Source: Scandinavium sp002470465 (lineage in GTDB: Bacteria; Pseudomonadota; Gammaproteobacteria; Enterobacterales; Enterobacteriaceae). From it: 64,000 nucleotides of DNA. Where the stretch lies: assembly GCF_040750395.1 (NCBI RefSeq), contig NZ_JBFLVD010000014.1, forward strand, positions 186,001-250,000, read 5' to 3'. A program made the position numbers and the translations under genes. This document shows, in pieces, positions 8,601 through 18,604 of the stretch (position 1 is its first letter; each line of letters opens with the position of its first letter). Under the pieces are notes generated by a model. It was not told the DNA's origin and searched no databases. It saw nothing but the letters and a program-made list of their open reading frames with translations.

Positions 8601-9816
8601 CGTCCTCGGTCTTAACTCTGATGAGGATACCTCGGATAATCCAATCAATAATATTATTGATTCTATTATCGATTTTATTAGTTCGCCAATCAGCAGTATC
8701 GGAGATATTATTTCTTCAATCTTCAGTAACATTGGTAAATTCATCGAAGATCCGTTCGGCGTTATCGGCGAAATGTTTCAGAATGTTATTGATATGATTC
8801 TTAGCCCATTCAAGGGTATTATCGATGCGGTTGTCTCGGTTATTGATTTTATTACCAGTCCGTTTGAAGCAGTGGGTAATATCATCAGCGGTATAATGGA
8901 AGTCATCGGTAATATCATCAGCGATCCGTTCGGTGCTATCGGCGATATGTTCCAGAAGGTCATTGATCTGATTCTCAGCCCGTTCAAGGGTATTATTGAT
9001 GCAATTGGTTCCATTTTTGATTTCATAACAAATCCGATTGATGCGATATTTAATTTGATCGGCAACCCAATTGCACTGGCGTTCAAATTTATCACTGACC
9101 CGGTCGGAACAATTACCGAGTTGTTCAACAATGTCATTGATACCCTCCTGAGTCCGTTTAAGGGAATCATTGATTTTATCGGAAATATTATTTATGGCAT
9201 TACCCACCCACTGGAAACGATCTCTAATATCATTAACGATATTATAGCGAAAATCTTCGGCGGCTCATCCGACGAACCTGCCGATGCTGTTGCTGAGTCG
9301 CTCAATGCCATTCTGGATACCGTTGAATCAGCAGCTGAGGTCGTAACACCGGCGGCTGAAGCAATTGACAGCCTGCTCGTTCGTGCAGAGGGGGCTGTTG
9401 ATAATTTCCTGGAGGCTCCGGTTGAATTCGTCTTTGGGGAAAGCAACGAGAAAGGCTCTTCTGTCAAAGATTTGACCGAAATTACGAGTACGCTCGATGA
9501 GTTAGCGGGTTATGCCGATGCTAATGTTGTTTCGCTGACCGAAATGGCTGAGGCGCAGGCTTCGCAGGAAGCAATTACGCCAGCGGTAAGTGAAGAGCTC
9601 ACAGAGGCGCAGCTTGCTTCTGTCATGGAGGAAAGCAACGCCAGCGAGATTGATTTGGATTCACTCATTGGTGCAGAAAACGAGCTCATCGTAGCAGAGA
9701 ATAATGCTCAGGATGAGCAACGCAGCGTCGAAGATACCGGAGGATATAGCGTATTTGAACAAATTATCAGTCAGCTACAGTTAAACGAAGATAGTTATCA
9801 GTTTGCTGCTGCATAA
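5629..9816 (+). CDS. Giant type I-secreted repeat protein with BapA-like prefix
   Basis: 1395 residues, no cysteine that I can see. Residues about 1-120 match the BapA/LapA-type prefix: short strands ending in IVIKDFF and LVFDDG, then SIDEVFE. A Gly/Ala-rich hydrophobic stretch follows at about 124-141. Residues about 159-709 are eleven 50-residue acidic helical repeats of the GA/FIVAR type (AKDDANKAID...LTDEQKDDAHQAVN...). Residues about 720-1210 are long hydrophobic and amphipathic helices, including three 58-residue repeats around ILSPFKGIID. The last 180 residues are acidic and end in a short hydrophobic tail typical of type I secretion signals. I see no RTX nonapeptides or Ig-like Bap repeats. 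The three downstream genes encode its likely exporter. It could be an adhesin, or a membrane-inserting effector given the hydrophobic part. Confidence 0.75.
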   Translation: MNGTIDFFSPSGEKLASTAEMTGAAPAKSGAIRIPVSARDVTGVQKDKNALNILTKDNQKIVIKDFFGDAKKKLVFDDGKEIFEGDYLPNEQFNGLQFKPLQSIDEVFEGAETAANDSDDYVWVVPLIAAAAIGGLGIAAINHKGSSSKIKGRDTAKDKLDNAKDDANKAIDDMEHLTDKEKDDAHKAVDEAKNEDEVNKAVEDAADKNLEGAKDDADKAIDDMEHLTDKEKDDAHKAVDEAKNEDEVNKAVDDAADKNLEGAKDDADKAIDDMDHLTDKEKDDAHKAVDEAKNEDEVNKAVDDAAEKNLEGAKDDADKAIDDMDHLTDKEKDDAHKAVDEAKNEDEVNKAVDDAADKNLEGAKDDANKAIDEMEHLTDEQKDDAHQAVNDATDVPGVEKAVEDAAEKNLEGAKDDANKAIDDMEHLTNEEKDDAHKAVDEAKNEDEVNKAVEDAAEKNLEGAKDDANKAIDDMEHLTDEQKDDAHQAVNDATDVPGVEKAVEDAAEKNLEGAKDDANKAIDEMGHLTDEQKDDAHQAVNDATDVPGVEKAVEDAAEKNLEGAKDDANKAIDEMEHLTDEQKDDAHQAVNDATDVPGVEKAVEDAAEKNLEGAKDDASKAIDEMAYLSDEQKDAAHQAVNVATDVPGVEKALDDAAKANLEGAKDDANKAIDEMEHLTDEQKDDAHKAVNDATDIPGVEKALDDAASLNVEDDSSFLGDIISGIWNAIIAIPKGILEALKSVISKLGDYHFLLESGPAALTGVALIVWEAVVEIIHVPLSFLSNMAQWVIGFTTGILGGIWGPLGTIPHILNGILILVDGAVNAIKIIVESIGIGVITLPAIITGAIAWVITLAKGIGALLSGDSSAMEDFISDLSQSFLQNPLIPLVLGDLFVAFMVIPKLAVEVIAVIAEWILGIITVVMQWIPGLIPVVSVVSDFTLAIDGVVIAIHYGLSSVINLITKLGMALIMGLPIAISTGTSAAAIIEAFIKGVLGLNSDEDTSDNPINNIIDSIIDFISSPISSIGDIISSIFSNIGKFIEDPFGVIGEMFQNVIDMILSPFKGIIDAVVSVIDFITSPFEAVGNIISGIMEVIGNIISDPFGAIGDMFQKVIDLILSPFKGIIDAIGSIFDFITNPIDAIFNLIGNPIALAFKFITDPVGTITELFNNVIDTLLSPFKGIIDFIGNIIYGITHPLETISNIINDIIAKIFGGSSDEPADAVAESLNAILDTVESAAEVVTPAAEAIDSLLVRAEGAVDNFLEAPVEFVFGESNEKGSSVKDLTEITSTLDELAGYADANVVSLTEMAEAQASQEAITPAVSEELTEAQLASVMEESNASEIDLDSLIGAENELIVAENNAQDEQRSVEDTGGYSVFEQIISQLQLNEDSYQFAAA
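6105..7755 (+). repeat. Eleven tandem 150-bp repeats (50-residue GA/FIVAR-like units)
   Basis: The units keep exact 150-bp spacing of the GCCAARGACGACGCC segment (6114, 6264, 6414 and so on). Two subtypes differ in the second half: type A reads DEAKNEDEVNKAV, type B reads NDATDVPGVEKAV. The order is A A A A B A B B B B B, with the last copies more divergent. Near-identity at DNA level suggests recent duplication or gene conversion. Confidence 0.93.
8752..9273 (+). repeat. Three 174-bp repeats in the hydrophobic region
   Basis: Units start at 8752, 8926 and 9100, an exact 58-residue period, around DPFGxIGxMFQxVIDxILSPFKGIID. Copies 1 and 2 are close; copy 3 is diverged (DPVGTITELFNNVIDTLLSP). 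Confidence 0.85.
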
Positions 9817-9834
9817 TATTAAGTAATCACCTTT

Positions 9835-9864
9835 CCCAACAGCTTTATATATTGAGCTGTTGGG
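9835..9864 (+). terminator. Intercistronic hairpin after the giant protein gene
   Basis: CCCAACAGCT pairs perfectly with AGCTGTTGGG (10-base stem, 10-base loop) 19 bases after the stop. No T-run follows, so it more likely stabilises the upstream message or attenuates read-through into the secretion genes than fully terminates. Confidence 0.55.
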
Positions 9865-9995
9865 ATTGGTCAGCCACATGTCTTATAAAAAGTGGCTTCT
9901 TATCAGCGCCATGAAGTATCTCTTCATCACGGATGCCAGAAACACATCATCATGGAATGATAACGCGTTGTATTTATAATTCAGGGAGATATTCA

Positions 9996-11525
9996 GTGGG
10001 ACTTACTCATAAAACACTACTCTATTTATCCGTTACCATGGGAAATCTGTTAACGATCGCGGATGCTTCTTGTGAACTTATAACTTATCCCGTTTCATTT
10101 ATTAATGAGGATAAATCATCTGCATCATCTGCATCATCTGCATCATCTGCATCATCTGCGACTTTCGAACCGAAAAAAGATCGGAACAGTGATGCCTCTG
10201 TTGTATATGCCAGGACTGTGGAAGCGAGCCCGTTACCAAAGAAACACGCTCCTGTGGCATCAGCGGCGGCGACTAAAAAAAATATCACTACTTCAAAAGA
10301 GAAATATAGCCTGCGCAGCGCAATATGGATGGCAGTCAGCTGGCACCCGGAAATAAAACGGGCAAAAGCTGAAACTGAAAGACTTAAGTCTATGGTGGAT
10401 GAGGTCAGATCTGCATATTATCCTAATGTAGAAATGGGCCTTAATTCAGGAATAGAAAAAGATGGTTATACTGACGACAATAACAAAACCAATCAGCTAA
10501 ACGTCTCAGTTGAACAGATGATTTATGATTTCGGCAATACTGGCGACAGGGTAGAGCTTTCTGAGCTTAACGTCATCGGTGCTAATTATGAAGTTGAAAA
10601 AGAGGTTAACGACATCCTCTATCAAACCATTAACGCTTATTTACAGATAGTTCGTTATCATCAGCTCATTGCCGCCGCCAGGGATCGCATTGACGGTTTT
10701 ACTAAGATCAGAGATATAACAAAAAAACGCGTAGCCCTGGGGGCCAGCGCTGAATCTGACTACTCTCAGGCCAGCCTCAGAGTGGCCGAATCGCTCTCGA
10801 ACTATAATGATTATATTTCTCAGTATAAAAAATGGTCAGCAACGCTGGATTATCTGCTAAACAAAGAGATTGCTTCCAGGATTATCATGGAGTTTCCTGC
10901 TGACGTTGAAGAACTCTACAATAAAATATTACGTGATAATCCAGCTAATATTGAATCTCCGGCGATCAGGATTGCCAGGGCAAAAATAGAGATCTCGAAA
11001 AAACAAATTGATGTGCAAAGAAATGGGCATTACCCGAAGATCACGTTGACACCTTACTATGAACACGATTTGACATCCCAATCAACCGGTAACAGCGTTG
11101 CGAAAAATCGCGATCGCTATGGCGCATTTATAAATGTAAAAGTCCCGCTTTATCAGGGGGGATCAGTGTCATCTAAAGTACAGCAAGCACAAGAAGCGCT
11201 AAATACTGCACAATTTAACTTAGATGCTGAACAAAATAATGCTAAACAGAAAATGATGGAATTTTCCAGCCAAATTATAAACACGAAAATCAGCCTGGAA
11301 AACAAACTGGAGCGGGAACAAAGTGCTATACGAACCCGGAATCTTTATATGTCTCAGTATCTGGAGTTAGGGACTCGATCATTCTCCGATTTAACCAGCG
11401 CTGAATCGGAGATCCACCAGACCAAAGCAGACATTATTAACAGTCATTATGCGATATCGAATCTTGCCCTTGAAAGTCTCTACTATGCTGGCAAGTTAAT
11501 GAATTTATTACAAGATAAAAGGTAA
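9996..11525 (+). CDS. TolC-family outer-membrane factor of the giant-protein secretion system
   Basis: Started at GTG 9996, where GGGAG lies 7-8 bases upstream; an in-frame ATG at 9933 would place 21 polar residues before the hydrophobic signal segment and seems less likely. The protein then has 509 residues: a signal peptide ending near DASC, an unusual low-complexity Ser-Ser-Ala linker, and a typical outer membrane efflux fold with two repeated halves (LRSAIWMAVSWHPEIKRAK... and VKVPLYQGGSVSSKV...). It should form the outer-membrane channel of the type I system with the next two genes. It is clearly distinct from the housekeeping tolC at 46.5 kb. Confidence 0.85.
   Translation: MGLTHKTLLYLSVTMGNLLTIADASCELITYPVSFINEDKSSASSASSASSASSATFEPKKDRNSDASVVYARTVEASPLPKKHAPVASAAATKKNITTSKEKYSLRSAIWMAVSWHPEIKRAKAETERLKSMVDEVRSAYYPNVEMGLNSGIEKDGYTDDNNKTNQLNVSVEQMIYDFGNTGDRVELSELNVIGANYEVEKEVNDILYQTINAYLQIVRYHQLIAAARDRIDGFTKIRDITKKRVALGASAESDYSQASLRVAESLSNYNDYISQYKKWSATLDYLLNKEIASRIIMEFPADVEELYNKILRDNPANIESPAIRIARAKIEISKKQIDVQRNGHYPKITLTPYYEHDLTSQSTGNSVAKNRDRYGAFINVKVPLYQGGSVSSKVQQAQEALNTAQFNLDAEQNNAKQKMMEFSSQIINTKISLENKLEREQSAIRTRNLYMSQYLELGTRSFSDLTSAESEIHQTKADIINSHYAISNLALESLYYAGKLMNLLQDKR
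10116..10160 (+). repeat. Five tandem 9-bp repeats encoding Ser-Ser-Ala
   Basis: The unit TCATCTGCA is repeated five times (last copy TCATCTGCG). It is in frame, so gain or loss of units would change linker length without a frameshift. Confidence 0.95.
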
Positions 11526-11529
11526 TATA

Positions 11530-13674
11530 GTGCAAGATATGGATTTCTTTTCCTGTATGGAAAGTGATAGTGACGCCAAAGAGTACTATCTGGAACAATG
11601 GAAAAGTGCGTTGGTTAATATTGCTCACCACTATCGACTCAATGTGTCAGAACAGAATATTCTGATAACATCGTTATGGCATGACAATGAGCCAACCCGG
11701 AAAATCATAGAAAACATGAGTCGTCGGGCCGGGCTTTCGTTTAAAGAAGACTTTGTTGATGGCTATCGGTTTAATTCCTGGCTCTTTCCTCAGGTGCTGG
11801 AAATGAAAGACGGGCGTCTGGCCATTATCAAAAGCATTGATGAGGATAAAAATTTTGTTATCTCGTTTATTGAAGACGGTGAGCTGATCTCGTTAGTGCC
11901 GGAAGAGCAGGTTCGCGCTGAAGGGCGCCGAATTATTACCTTGCGGCCGGCAAAAAACGTCTCCGATTCCCGAATTGACGATTATATCAAACCGGCTGAG
12001 AAGTACTGGGTCTGGAAGATTATTTTTGCTGACATGAAGCCATACTACCTGGTCATACTGGGTTCACTGTTTGTCAATATTCTGGGCCTGGCGGGTATCA
12101 CTTACTCGATGCAGACCTATGATCGAGTCATTCCTGCGCAATCTCATCCCACAATGTGGGTGCTTTTTATCGGCGTGGTTGTGGCGCTGATTTTTGATTT
12201 CACCTTACGCTTAATCCGCTATAGCGTAACGGATATTCTGGGAAAACGTGCCGATCTGATTATTTCAGACAGGGTATTTGGCAGGGCCCTGAGGATTAAA
12301 AATGCCTACCGCCCAAAATCCACTGGTTCGTTTATTTCTCAGCTAAAGGAGCTGGAACAGGTTCGTGAAATGATGACCTCGTCGACCGTCGTCGCAATTA
12401 CGGATTTGCCGTTCTTCTTTATGTTCCTGGTGATTATCTATTTTTTGGGTGGGATCGTCTTCCTCGTGCCTTTGGCCGGGGCAATTCTTATGGTGCTTCC
12501 TGGTTTGTTGAGTCAAAAGAAACTTTTCCGTCTGGCCAATACGGCCACGAGAGAATCCAGCCTGCGTAATGCCATGCTGGTCGAAACGGTTCAGGGGCTG
12601 GATGACATCAAATTTTTACAGGCTGAGCATCGTTTTCAACAGCAATGGCTGCACTACATTAAGACGACATCAGAAAATAGTCTGGAACTAAAACATCTGA
12701 CACATACGTTAACCACATGGTCTTATTTAGTCCAAAGTTCGGTGTTTGTTTGCCTGGTCCTGGTAGGGACCCCGTTTGTTATGTCCGGCGATCTGTCTAC
12801 CGGAGCATTAGTCGCCTCATCCATTCTTAGCTCAAGGATGATGGCACCCATTGCACAAATTGCCAACATCATTACTCGCTGGCAACAAACCAAAGTGGCG
12901 ATGACGAGCCTCGACTCGATTATGCAATTACCCATTGACCAGCCGGAGCATCAGCGCTTGATCCATAAGAAATTTATCGAAGGTAAATATTCGATAAAAA
13001 ATGCCTCCTTTATGCATCATGCCGATGGCCAGAAAATAGCCGTGAGCGTTGACTCACTGGAGATCAAAGCGGGTGAGCGTATTGCAATACTTGGGCGTAA
13101 CGGTTCGGGGAAATCATCGCTGTTAAACGCGCTTTCAGGAATGATGCACCAGAGGTCCGGAGAGGTGATCCTGGACGGTATTAATATCAATGATATCGAC
13201 CCCGCCGATCTGCGTCGCGATGTTGGATATCTGAGCCAAAACTCCCGGCTTTTTTTCGGTTCGCTCAGGGAGAACATTACGCTGGGCTCTCCGTTGGCGC
13301 GCGATGAGGATATTGTTGAAGCAATCAAGATTACCGGAGCCATTAATTTCATTAACCAACTTCCGTCTGGTTTAGATTATATTATCCAGGAAGGTGGCCA
13401 TGGTCTTTCAGGTGGGCAGCAGCAAACAATTTTGCTGGCAAGACTGGTGTTGCGTAATCCTAATATTGTGATTATGGATGAACCAACTTCTTCTCTTGAT
13501 GATGTTACTGAAGATGAGTTTGTCAAAAAAATGGGCGGCTGGATTTCTGGTAAAACAGTAATTATTGCCACCCATCGTAAAAAAATATTGAATCTCGTTA
13601 ACCGGACTATCGTTGTATCTGGCGGAAGGATTGTGTTAGATAAAAGCAAGAATGAGATTATCGATGAAATGTAA
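11530..13674 (+). CDS. LapB-like type I secretion ABC transporter
   Basis: 714 residues from a GTG, 4 bases after the previous stop. The N-terminal 140 residues are a C39-peptidase-like domain without the catalytic cysteine context, as in LapB/HlyB-type exporters that do not cleave their substrate. A six-helix membrane domain (about 165-440) precedes an ATPase domain with Walker A GRNGSGKSS (about residue 522), signature LSGGQ (about 626) and Walker B IVIMDEP (about 646). It should energise export of the neighbouring giant protein. The missing peptidase fits a substrate with an uncleaved C-terminal signal. Confidence 0.92.
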   Translation: MQDMDFFSCMESDSDAKEYYLEQWKSALVNIAHHYRLNVSEQNILITSLWHDNEPTRKIIENMSRRAGLSFKEDFVDGYRFNSWLFPQVLEMKDGRLAIIKSIDEDKNFVISFIEDGELISLVPEEQVRAEGRRIITLRPAKNVSDSRIDDYIKPAEKYWVWKIIFADMKPYYLVILGSLFVNILGLAGITYSMQTYDRVIPAQSHPTMWVLFIGVVVALIFDFTLRLIRYSVTDILGKRADLIISDRVFGRALRIKNAYRPKSTGSFISQLKELEQVREMMTSSTVVAITDLPFFFMFLVIIYFLGGIVFLVPLAGAILMVLPGLLSQKKLFRLANTATRESSLRNAMLVETVQGLDDIKFLQAEHRFQQQWLHYIKTTSENSLELKHLTHTLTTWSYLVQSSVFVCLVLVGTPFVMSGDLSTGALVASSILSSRMMAPIAQIANIITRWQQTKVAMTSLDSIMQLPIDQPEHQRLIHKKFIEGKYSIKNASFMHHADGQKIAVSVDSLEIKAGERIAILGRNGSGKSSLLNALSGMMHQRSGEVILDGININDIDPADLRRDVGYLSQNSRLFFGSLRENITLGSPLARDEDIVEAIKITGAINFINQLPSGLDYIIQEGGHGLSGGQQQTILLARLVLRNPNIVIMDEPTSSLDDVTEDEFVKKMGGWISGKTVIIATHRKKILNLVNRTIVVSGGRIVLDKSKNEIIDEM

Positions 13675-13737
13675 CCATATATTTTCAAGGTCGATATATT
13701 TATATTGTTGTCCAGCTATTTCGGGTGATCATTTTTA

Positions 13738-15018
13738 ATGAAAAATACTTATGAAAAATTAAAAAATAAATTTCTGTCTGCCAAAGACTTTTGTCAGCAT
13801 GTGTTTTTTACAACCGATAAGGACGCCATCCGTCAGGTACGGGCGACCGATGAATTTACGCTTGCCGATACCCATGGTGGCGTAAAGACCAGCCGGGCCC
13901 TTTATATCCTGCTCAGCATTGTCTTTTTCCTCAGTATATTTTTGCTGTGGGCCTCGATGTTCAGTATTGATGAGGTCTCTAAAGGCGATGGTCGGGTAAT
14001 CCCCAGTTCGAAAGAGAAAATCATTCAGTCTCTTGATGGCGGGATCCTCGATAAGATAAATGTTACGGAGGGGCAAATCGTTCAGGCGGGAGATATTATT
14101 GCCAGCCTGGATACGATAAGAACCCAGGCTGCAGTGATGGAGTCTGAATCTAAATATCGGGCTTTATTGGCCAGCAAGGTCAGGCTGCTGGCGGAGATAA
14201 GCGACCGCCCTTTGGCGTTTCCTGACGAGCTGAATGATTTTCCTGAAATCACCGACAGAGAAAGGATACTTTATACGTCGAGAAAAAATAATTATATTTC
14301 GTCGATTAAAGATATCCAGGCATCTAAGGTGTTATTAAACAATGAGCTGGCGATCAATACACGGCTTATGGCGCAGGGTGCATCAAGTAAAGTCGACGTT
14401 ATCAGACTCAGGAAGCAGCTGGTCGATCTGAACATGAAAGAGTCAGAGCTGAATTACAACTATCAGGTCAGATCGGGCGAGGAGCTATCCAGAATTTCCG
14501 GAGAAGTGGATTCACTGTATCAAAAGATCGTTGGCCAGCGCGATTTGCTGAAAAAATCGACCATTACTTCGCCGGTCAGAGGGATTGTAAAGAATATAGA
14601 AATTAACACAATTGGAGGGGTTATTCCTCCTAATGGCACCATCATGAACATCGTTCCCCTTGACGATCGCCTGCTTATTGAAGCAAAGATCTTGCCGCGC
14701 GATATCGCCTTTATTCATCCCGGACAGCGTGCAATCGTCAAAATCACCGCATATGACTACTCAATTTATGGCGGCCTGGACGGTGAAGTGGTAACAATTT
14801 CTCCTGATACCATTTCAGACCCTCAAAAACCTGAAGTTGTCTTTTATCGTGTCTATATCAGGACGACAAAAGATCATTTACAGACCATGGACAACAAACA
14901 GCATTTTATCTCTCCAGGGATGGTGGCCAGCGTTGATATTAAGACCGGTAATAAGACCATCCTCCAGTACCTGATTAAGCCATTTAACAAAGTTGGTGAA
15001 GCATTGCGGGAAAGGTAA
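13738..15018 (+). CDS. HlyD-family periplasmic adaptor of the giant-protein secretion system
   Basis: 426 residues: cytoplasmic N-terminus, one membrane helix (about residues 56-77), a barrel-sandwich half-motif ending in DGGILDKINVTEGQIVQAG, a long coiled coil (about 130-265), and the second half-motif with SPVRGIVKNI. The C-terminal region is of LapC/HlyD type. It bridges the ABC exporter and the TolC-like channel. The gene follows the ABC gene by 63 bases with GGGTG about 10 bases before the ATG. No dedicated LapD/LapG-type release genes are seen nearby. Confidence 0.92.
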   Translation: MKNTYEKLKNKFLSAKDFCQHVFFTTDKDAIRQVRATDEFTLADTHGGVKTSRALYILLSIVFFLSIFLLWASMFSIDEVSKGDGRVIPSSKEKIIQSLDGGILDKINVTEGQIVQAGDIIASLDTIRTQAAVMESESKYRALLASKVRLLAEISDRPLAFPDELNDFPEITDRERILYTSRKNNYISSIKDIQASKVLLNNELAINTRLMAQGASSKVDVIRLRKQLVDLNMKESELNYNYQVRSGEELSRISGEVDSLYQKIVGQRDLLKKSTITSPVRGIVKNIEINTIGGVIPPNGTIMNIVPLDDRLLIEAKILPRDIAFIHPGQRAIVKITAYDYSIYGGLDGEVVTISPDTISDPQKPEVVFYRVYIRTTKDHLQTMDNKQHFISPGMVASVDIKTGNKTILQYLIKPFNKVGEALRER

Positions 15019-15108
15019 GGGAAGCGCCTTTTCGGGGATTAAGCATGCCATTGATGCATTTAGCTAAAATGGGCTACCACTTTTTAATCGCCATTCAAAA
15101 ATGGGGCA

Positions 15109-15136
15109 GCAAAAAGGCCACTCGCGAAAGTGGCCT
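15109..15136 (-). terminator. Rho-independent terminator of ileX
   Basis: On the minus strand AGGCCAC pairs with GTGGCCT around an 8-base loop and is followed by TTTTTGCTG. It lies 26 bases beyond the tRNA 3' end. Confidence 0.85.
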
Positions 15137-15162
15137 AACTGTATGTATTTACTGCTTAAATT

Positions 15163-15238
15163 TGGTGGCCCCTGTTGGGTTTGAACCAACGACCAAGCGA
15201 TTATGAGTCGCCTGCTCTAACCACTGAGCTAAGGGGCC
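15163..15238 (-). tRNA. ileX: tRNA-Ile(CAU), AUA-decoding
   Basis: The 76-nt cloverleaf includes an encoded CCA. The acceptor stem GGCCCCT pairs with AGGGGCC, the anticodon loop is CTCATAA, and the T arm is GTTGGTTCAAACCCAAC. It closely matches E. coli ileX, whose CAU anticodon is modified to lysidine to read AUA. The neighbouring mug gene is also as in E. coli. Its 3' end faces the low-GC island. Confidence 0.93.
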
Positions 15239-15365
15239 GTGGCGGGGAATTATAAAGGAACTGGCGGGTGCAATCCAGCACCACGCGCATGGTTGCTGTT
15301 TTTATAAACAAATGGTTTTTCAATCCTTTATACTTTGGTTATCTCTCAGTAAGACAGGAAAGGCG

Positions 15366-15872
15366 ATGATCAACGATATTCTGGCACCTGGTCTGCGCGT
15401 GGTGTTCTGCGGCATTAATCCCGGCAAATCGTCGGCACACACCGGGTTTCACTTTGCTCATTCTGGTAATCGCTTCTGGAAGGTGATTTATCAGGCCGGT
15501 TTTACCGACAGGCTGTTAAAGCCTGAAGAGGAGCAGCAGCTACTCGATACCCGCTGCGGCATTACCATGCTGGTCGAACGCCCTACGGTGCAGGCCAGCG
15601 AAGTGGCGCTGCATGAGCTGCGAAGTGGAGGAAGAGGGCTGATTGGTAAGATAGAGAGCTACCAGCCTGCGGCGTTGGCGATTCTGGGTAAGCAGGCGTA
15701 CGAACAGGCTTTCAGCCAGCGTGGAGCGCAGTGGGGCAAGCAGCCGACGTCCATTGGCGCGACTCAGGTTTGGGTACTGCCAAATCCGAGCGGATTAAAT
15801 CGTGCGACGCTGGATAAGCTGGTTGAGGCGTACAGAGAGCTCGATCAAGCGTTGATAGCTCGAGGGTTATAA
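15366..15872 (+). CDS. mug: G/U mismatch-specific DNA glycosylase
   Basis: 168 residues from the ATG of MINDILAPGLRVVF, the E. coli length; an in-frame upstream ATG at 15312 adds 18 residues that do not belong to the family. Family motifs GINPGKSS (active-site loop near residues 16-23) and LPNPSGLN (near residues 138-145) are present. The enzyme removes uracil and ethenocytosine opposite guanine. The position between ileX and rpoD is conserved. Confidence 0.95.
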   Translation: MINDILAPGLRVVFCGINPGKSSAHTGFHFAHSGNRFWKVIYQAGFTDRLLKPEEEQQLLDTRCGITMLVERPTVQASEVALHELRSGGRGLIGKIESYQPAALAILGKQAYEQAFSQRGAQWGKQPTSIGATQVWVLPNPSGLNRATLDKLVEAYRELDQALIARGL

Positions 15873-15892
15873 CCCGGCGTCCGACGCCGGGT
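15872..15892. terminator. Hairpin between convergent mug and lipoprotein genes
   Basis: ACCCGGCG pairs with CGCCGGGT around a 5-base loop, overlapping the mug stop. It is strong but lacks a clear T-run on either strand, so it is probably a shared, partly Rho-independent end. Confidence 0.5.
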
Positions 15893-15901
15893 CTGGCAAG
15901 A

Positions 15902-16315
15902 TTAGAGCTGATTCGCCTGGTTGATCATCGACTGGCCTAACGTGCTCTGAATACGGTAACAAAGCGATTTCATACGCGAGTCGTAGGCGCCGGTCACCAG
16001 ATCGTCAATCTGTGGGTTCAGATTTTCTTTCACTGAAAGGTACTGGCTGGTTTTACGGGTCAGCACCTGCATTTCACCGCTGTAGCGTTTATAGCTCTTG
16101 GGATTATAGGTTTTAAGCGCGGTCAGTTGTTTCACGCAGGTATCGTTGGCGATAAGAGTGGGGGCGCTGCTGACGGTTTGCGCGACAGCGGGCTGAGGCT
16201 CCACCACGACGGGCTGGGCAGGGGGCGGTGTGACCACGGATTTCGGCATATTTTGCGGTTTGTTGACGCATCCTGCCAGCGCGATGCAAAGCATCAGAAG
16301 CCAAGTTTTATTCAT
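15902..16315 (-). CDS. Putative lipoprotein of unknown function
   Basis: 137 residues with a signal sequence and lipobox LAGC (Cys16), so probably lipid-anchored. A Pro/Val/Gln-rich linker (about residues 20-50) precedes a helical domain with two cysteines (about residues 59 and 118) that could form a disulfide. I do not recognise the family, and E. coli has no gene here. It is convergent with mug and separated from rpoD by about 290 bases holding only the rpoD terminator. Confidence 0.7.
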   Translation of the reverse strand: MNKTWLLMLCIALAGCVNKPQNMPKSVVTPPPAQPVVVEPQPAVAQTVSSAPTLIANDTCVKQLTALKTYNPKSYKRYSGEMQVLTRKTSQYLSVKENLNPQIDDLVTGAYDSRMKSLCYRIQSTLGQSMINQANQL

Positions 16316-16546
16316 TATGTTTTTAATTCCTGCGAGGTTTTCAATAGTCTAAAAGGAAATCATGACGCGATGCAGTGTCTGATTCACCTCATCTCTAAGC
16401 GCCATTAAAAGGAAAAAACTTAATATCTTAGGGGAAAATTCTGCGCCGATGAGTATAGAGCGTCACCGGGCAGGTTCAAAGATTCATAAACGGCCAAAAG
16501 TCAGGCTAAAACCGCAGATTGGGTGATGAAAGCGGCCTGATGAGCA

Positions 16547-16577
16547 AAAAAAAGCCACACTTGCGTGTGGCTTTTTT
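16547..16577 (-). terminator. Rho-independent terminator of the rpsU-dnaG-rpoD operon
   Basis: On the minus strand AAAAAAGCCACAC pairs with GTGTGGCTTTTTT around GCAA, with further T residues following. It lies 24 bases after the rpoD stop. Confidence 0.92.
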
Positions 16578-16601
16578 GTCGCGGATAAAGCGTAAACGAA
16601 A

Positions 16602-18449
<1,848 letters not shown>

Positions 18450-18604
18450 AAGACGGTATCCACACTTAATTCATTGATTGGTGTCGGTCGGCGAAAACGA
18501 GTTACCGACTTTTAAAGCGAGGGCCTGCTTATATTATTGCCGCTGCGCCTCGGGGCGGCTTTCGGGGGCTTCCCGATTGATATTCGGCACTTAAGCCGTT
18601 GAAT

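Noticed and set aside
15163..15238. Attachment-site duplication of the ileX 3' end
   Set aside because: I looked for the tRNA 3' segment on the left side of the island and found none, and no integrase gene is present.
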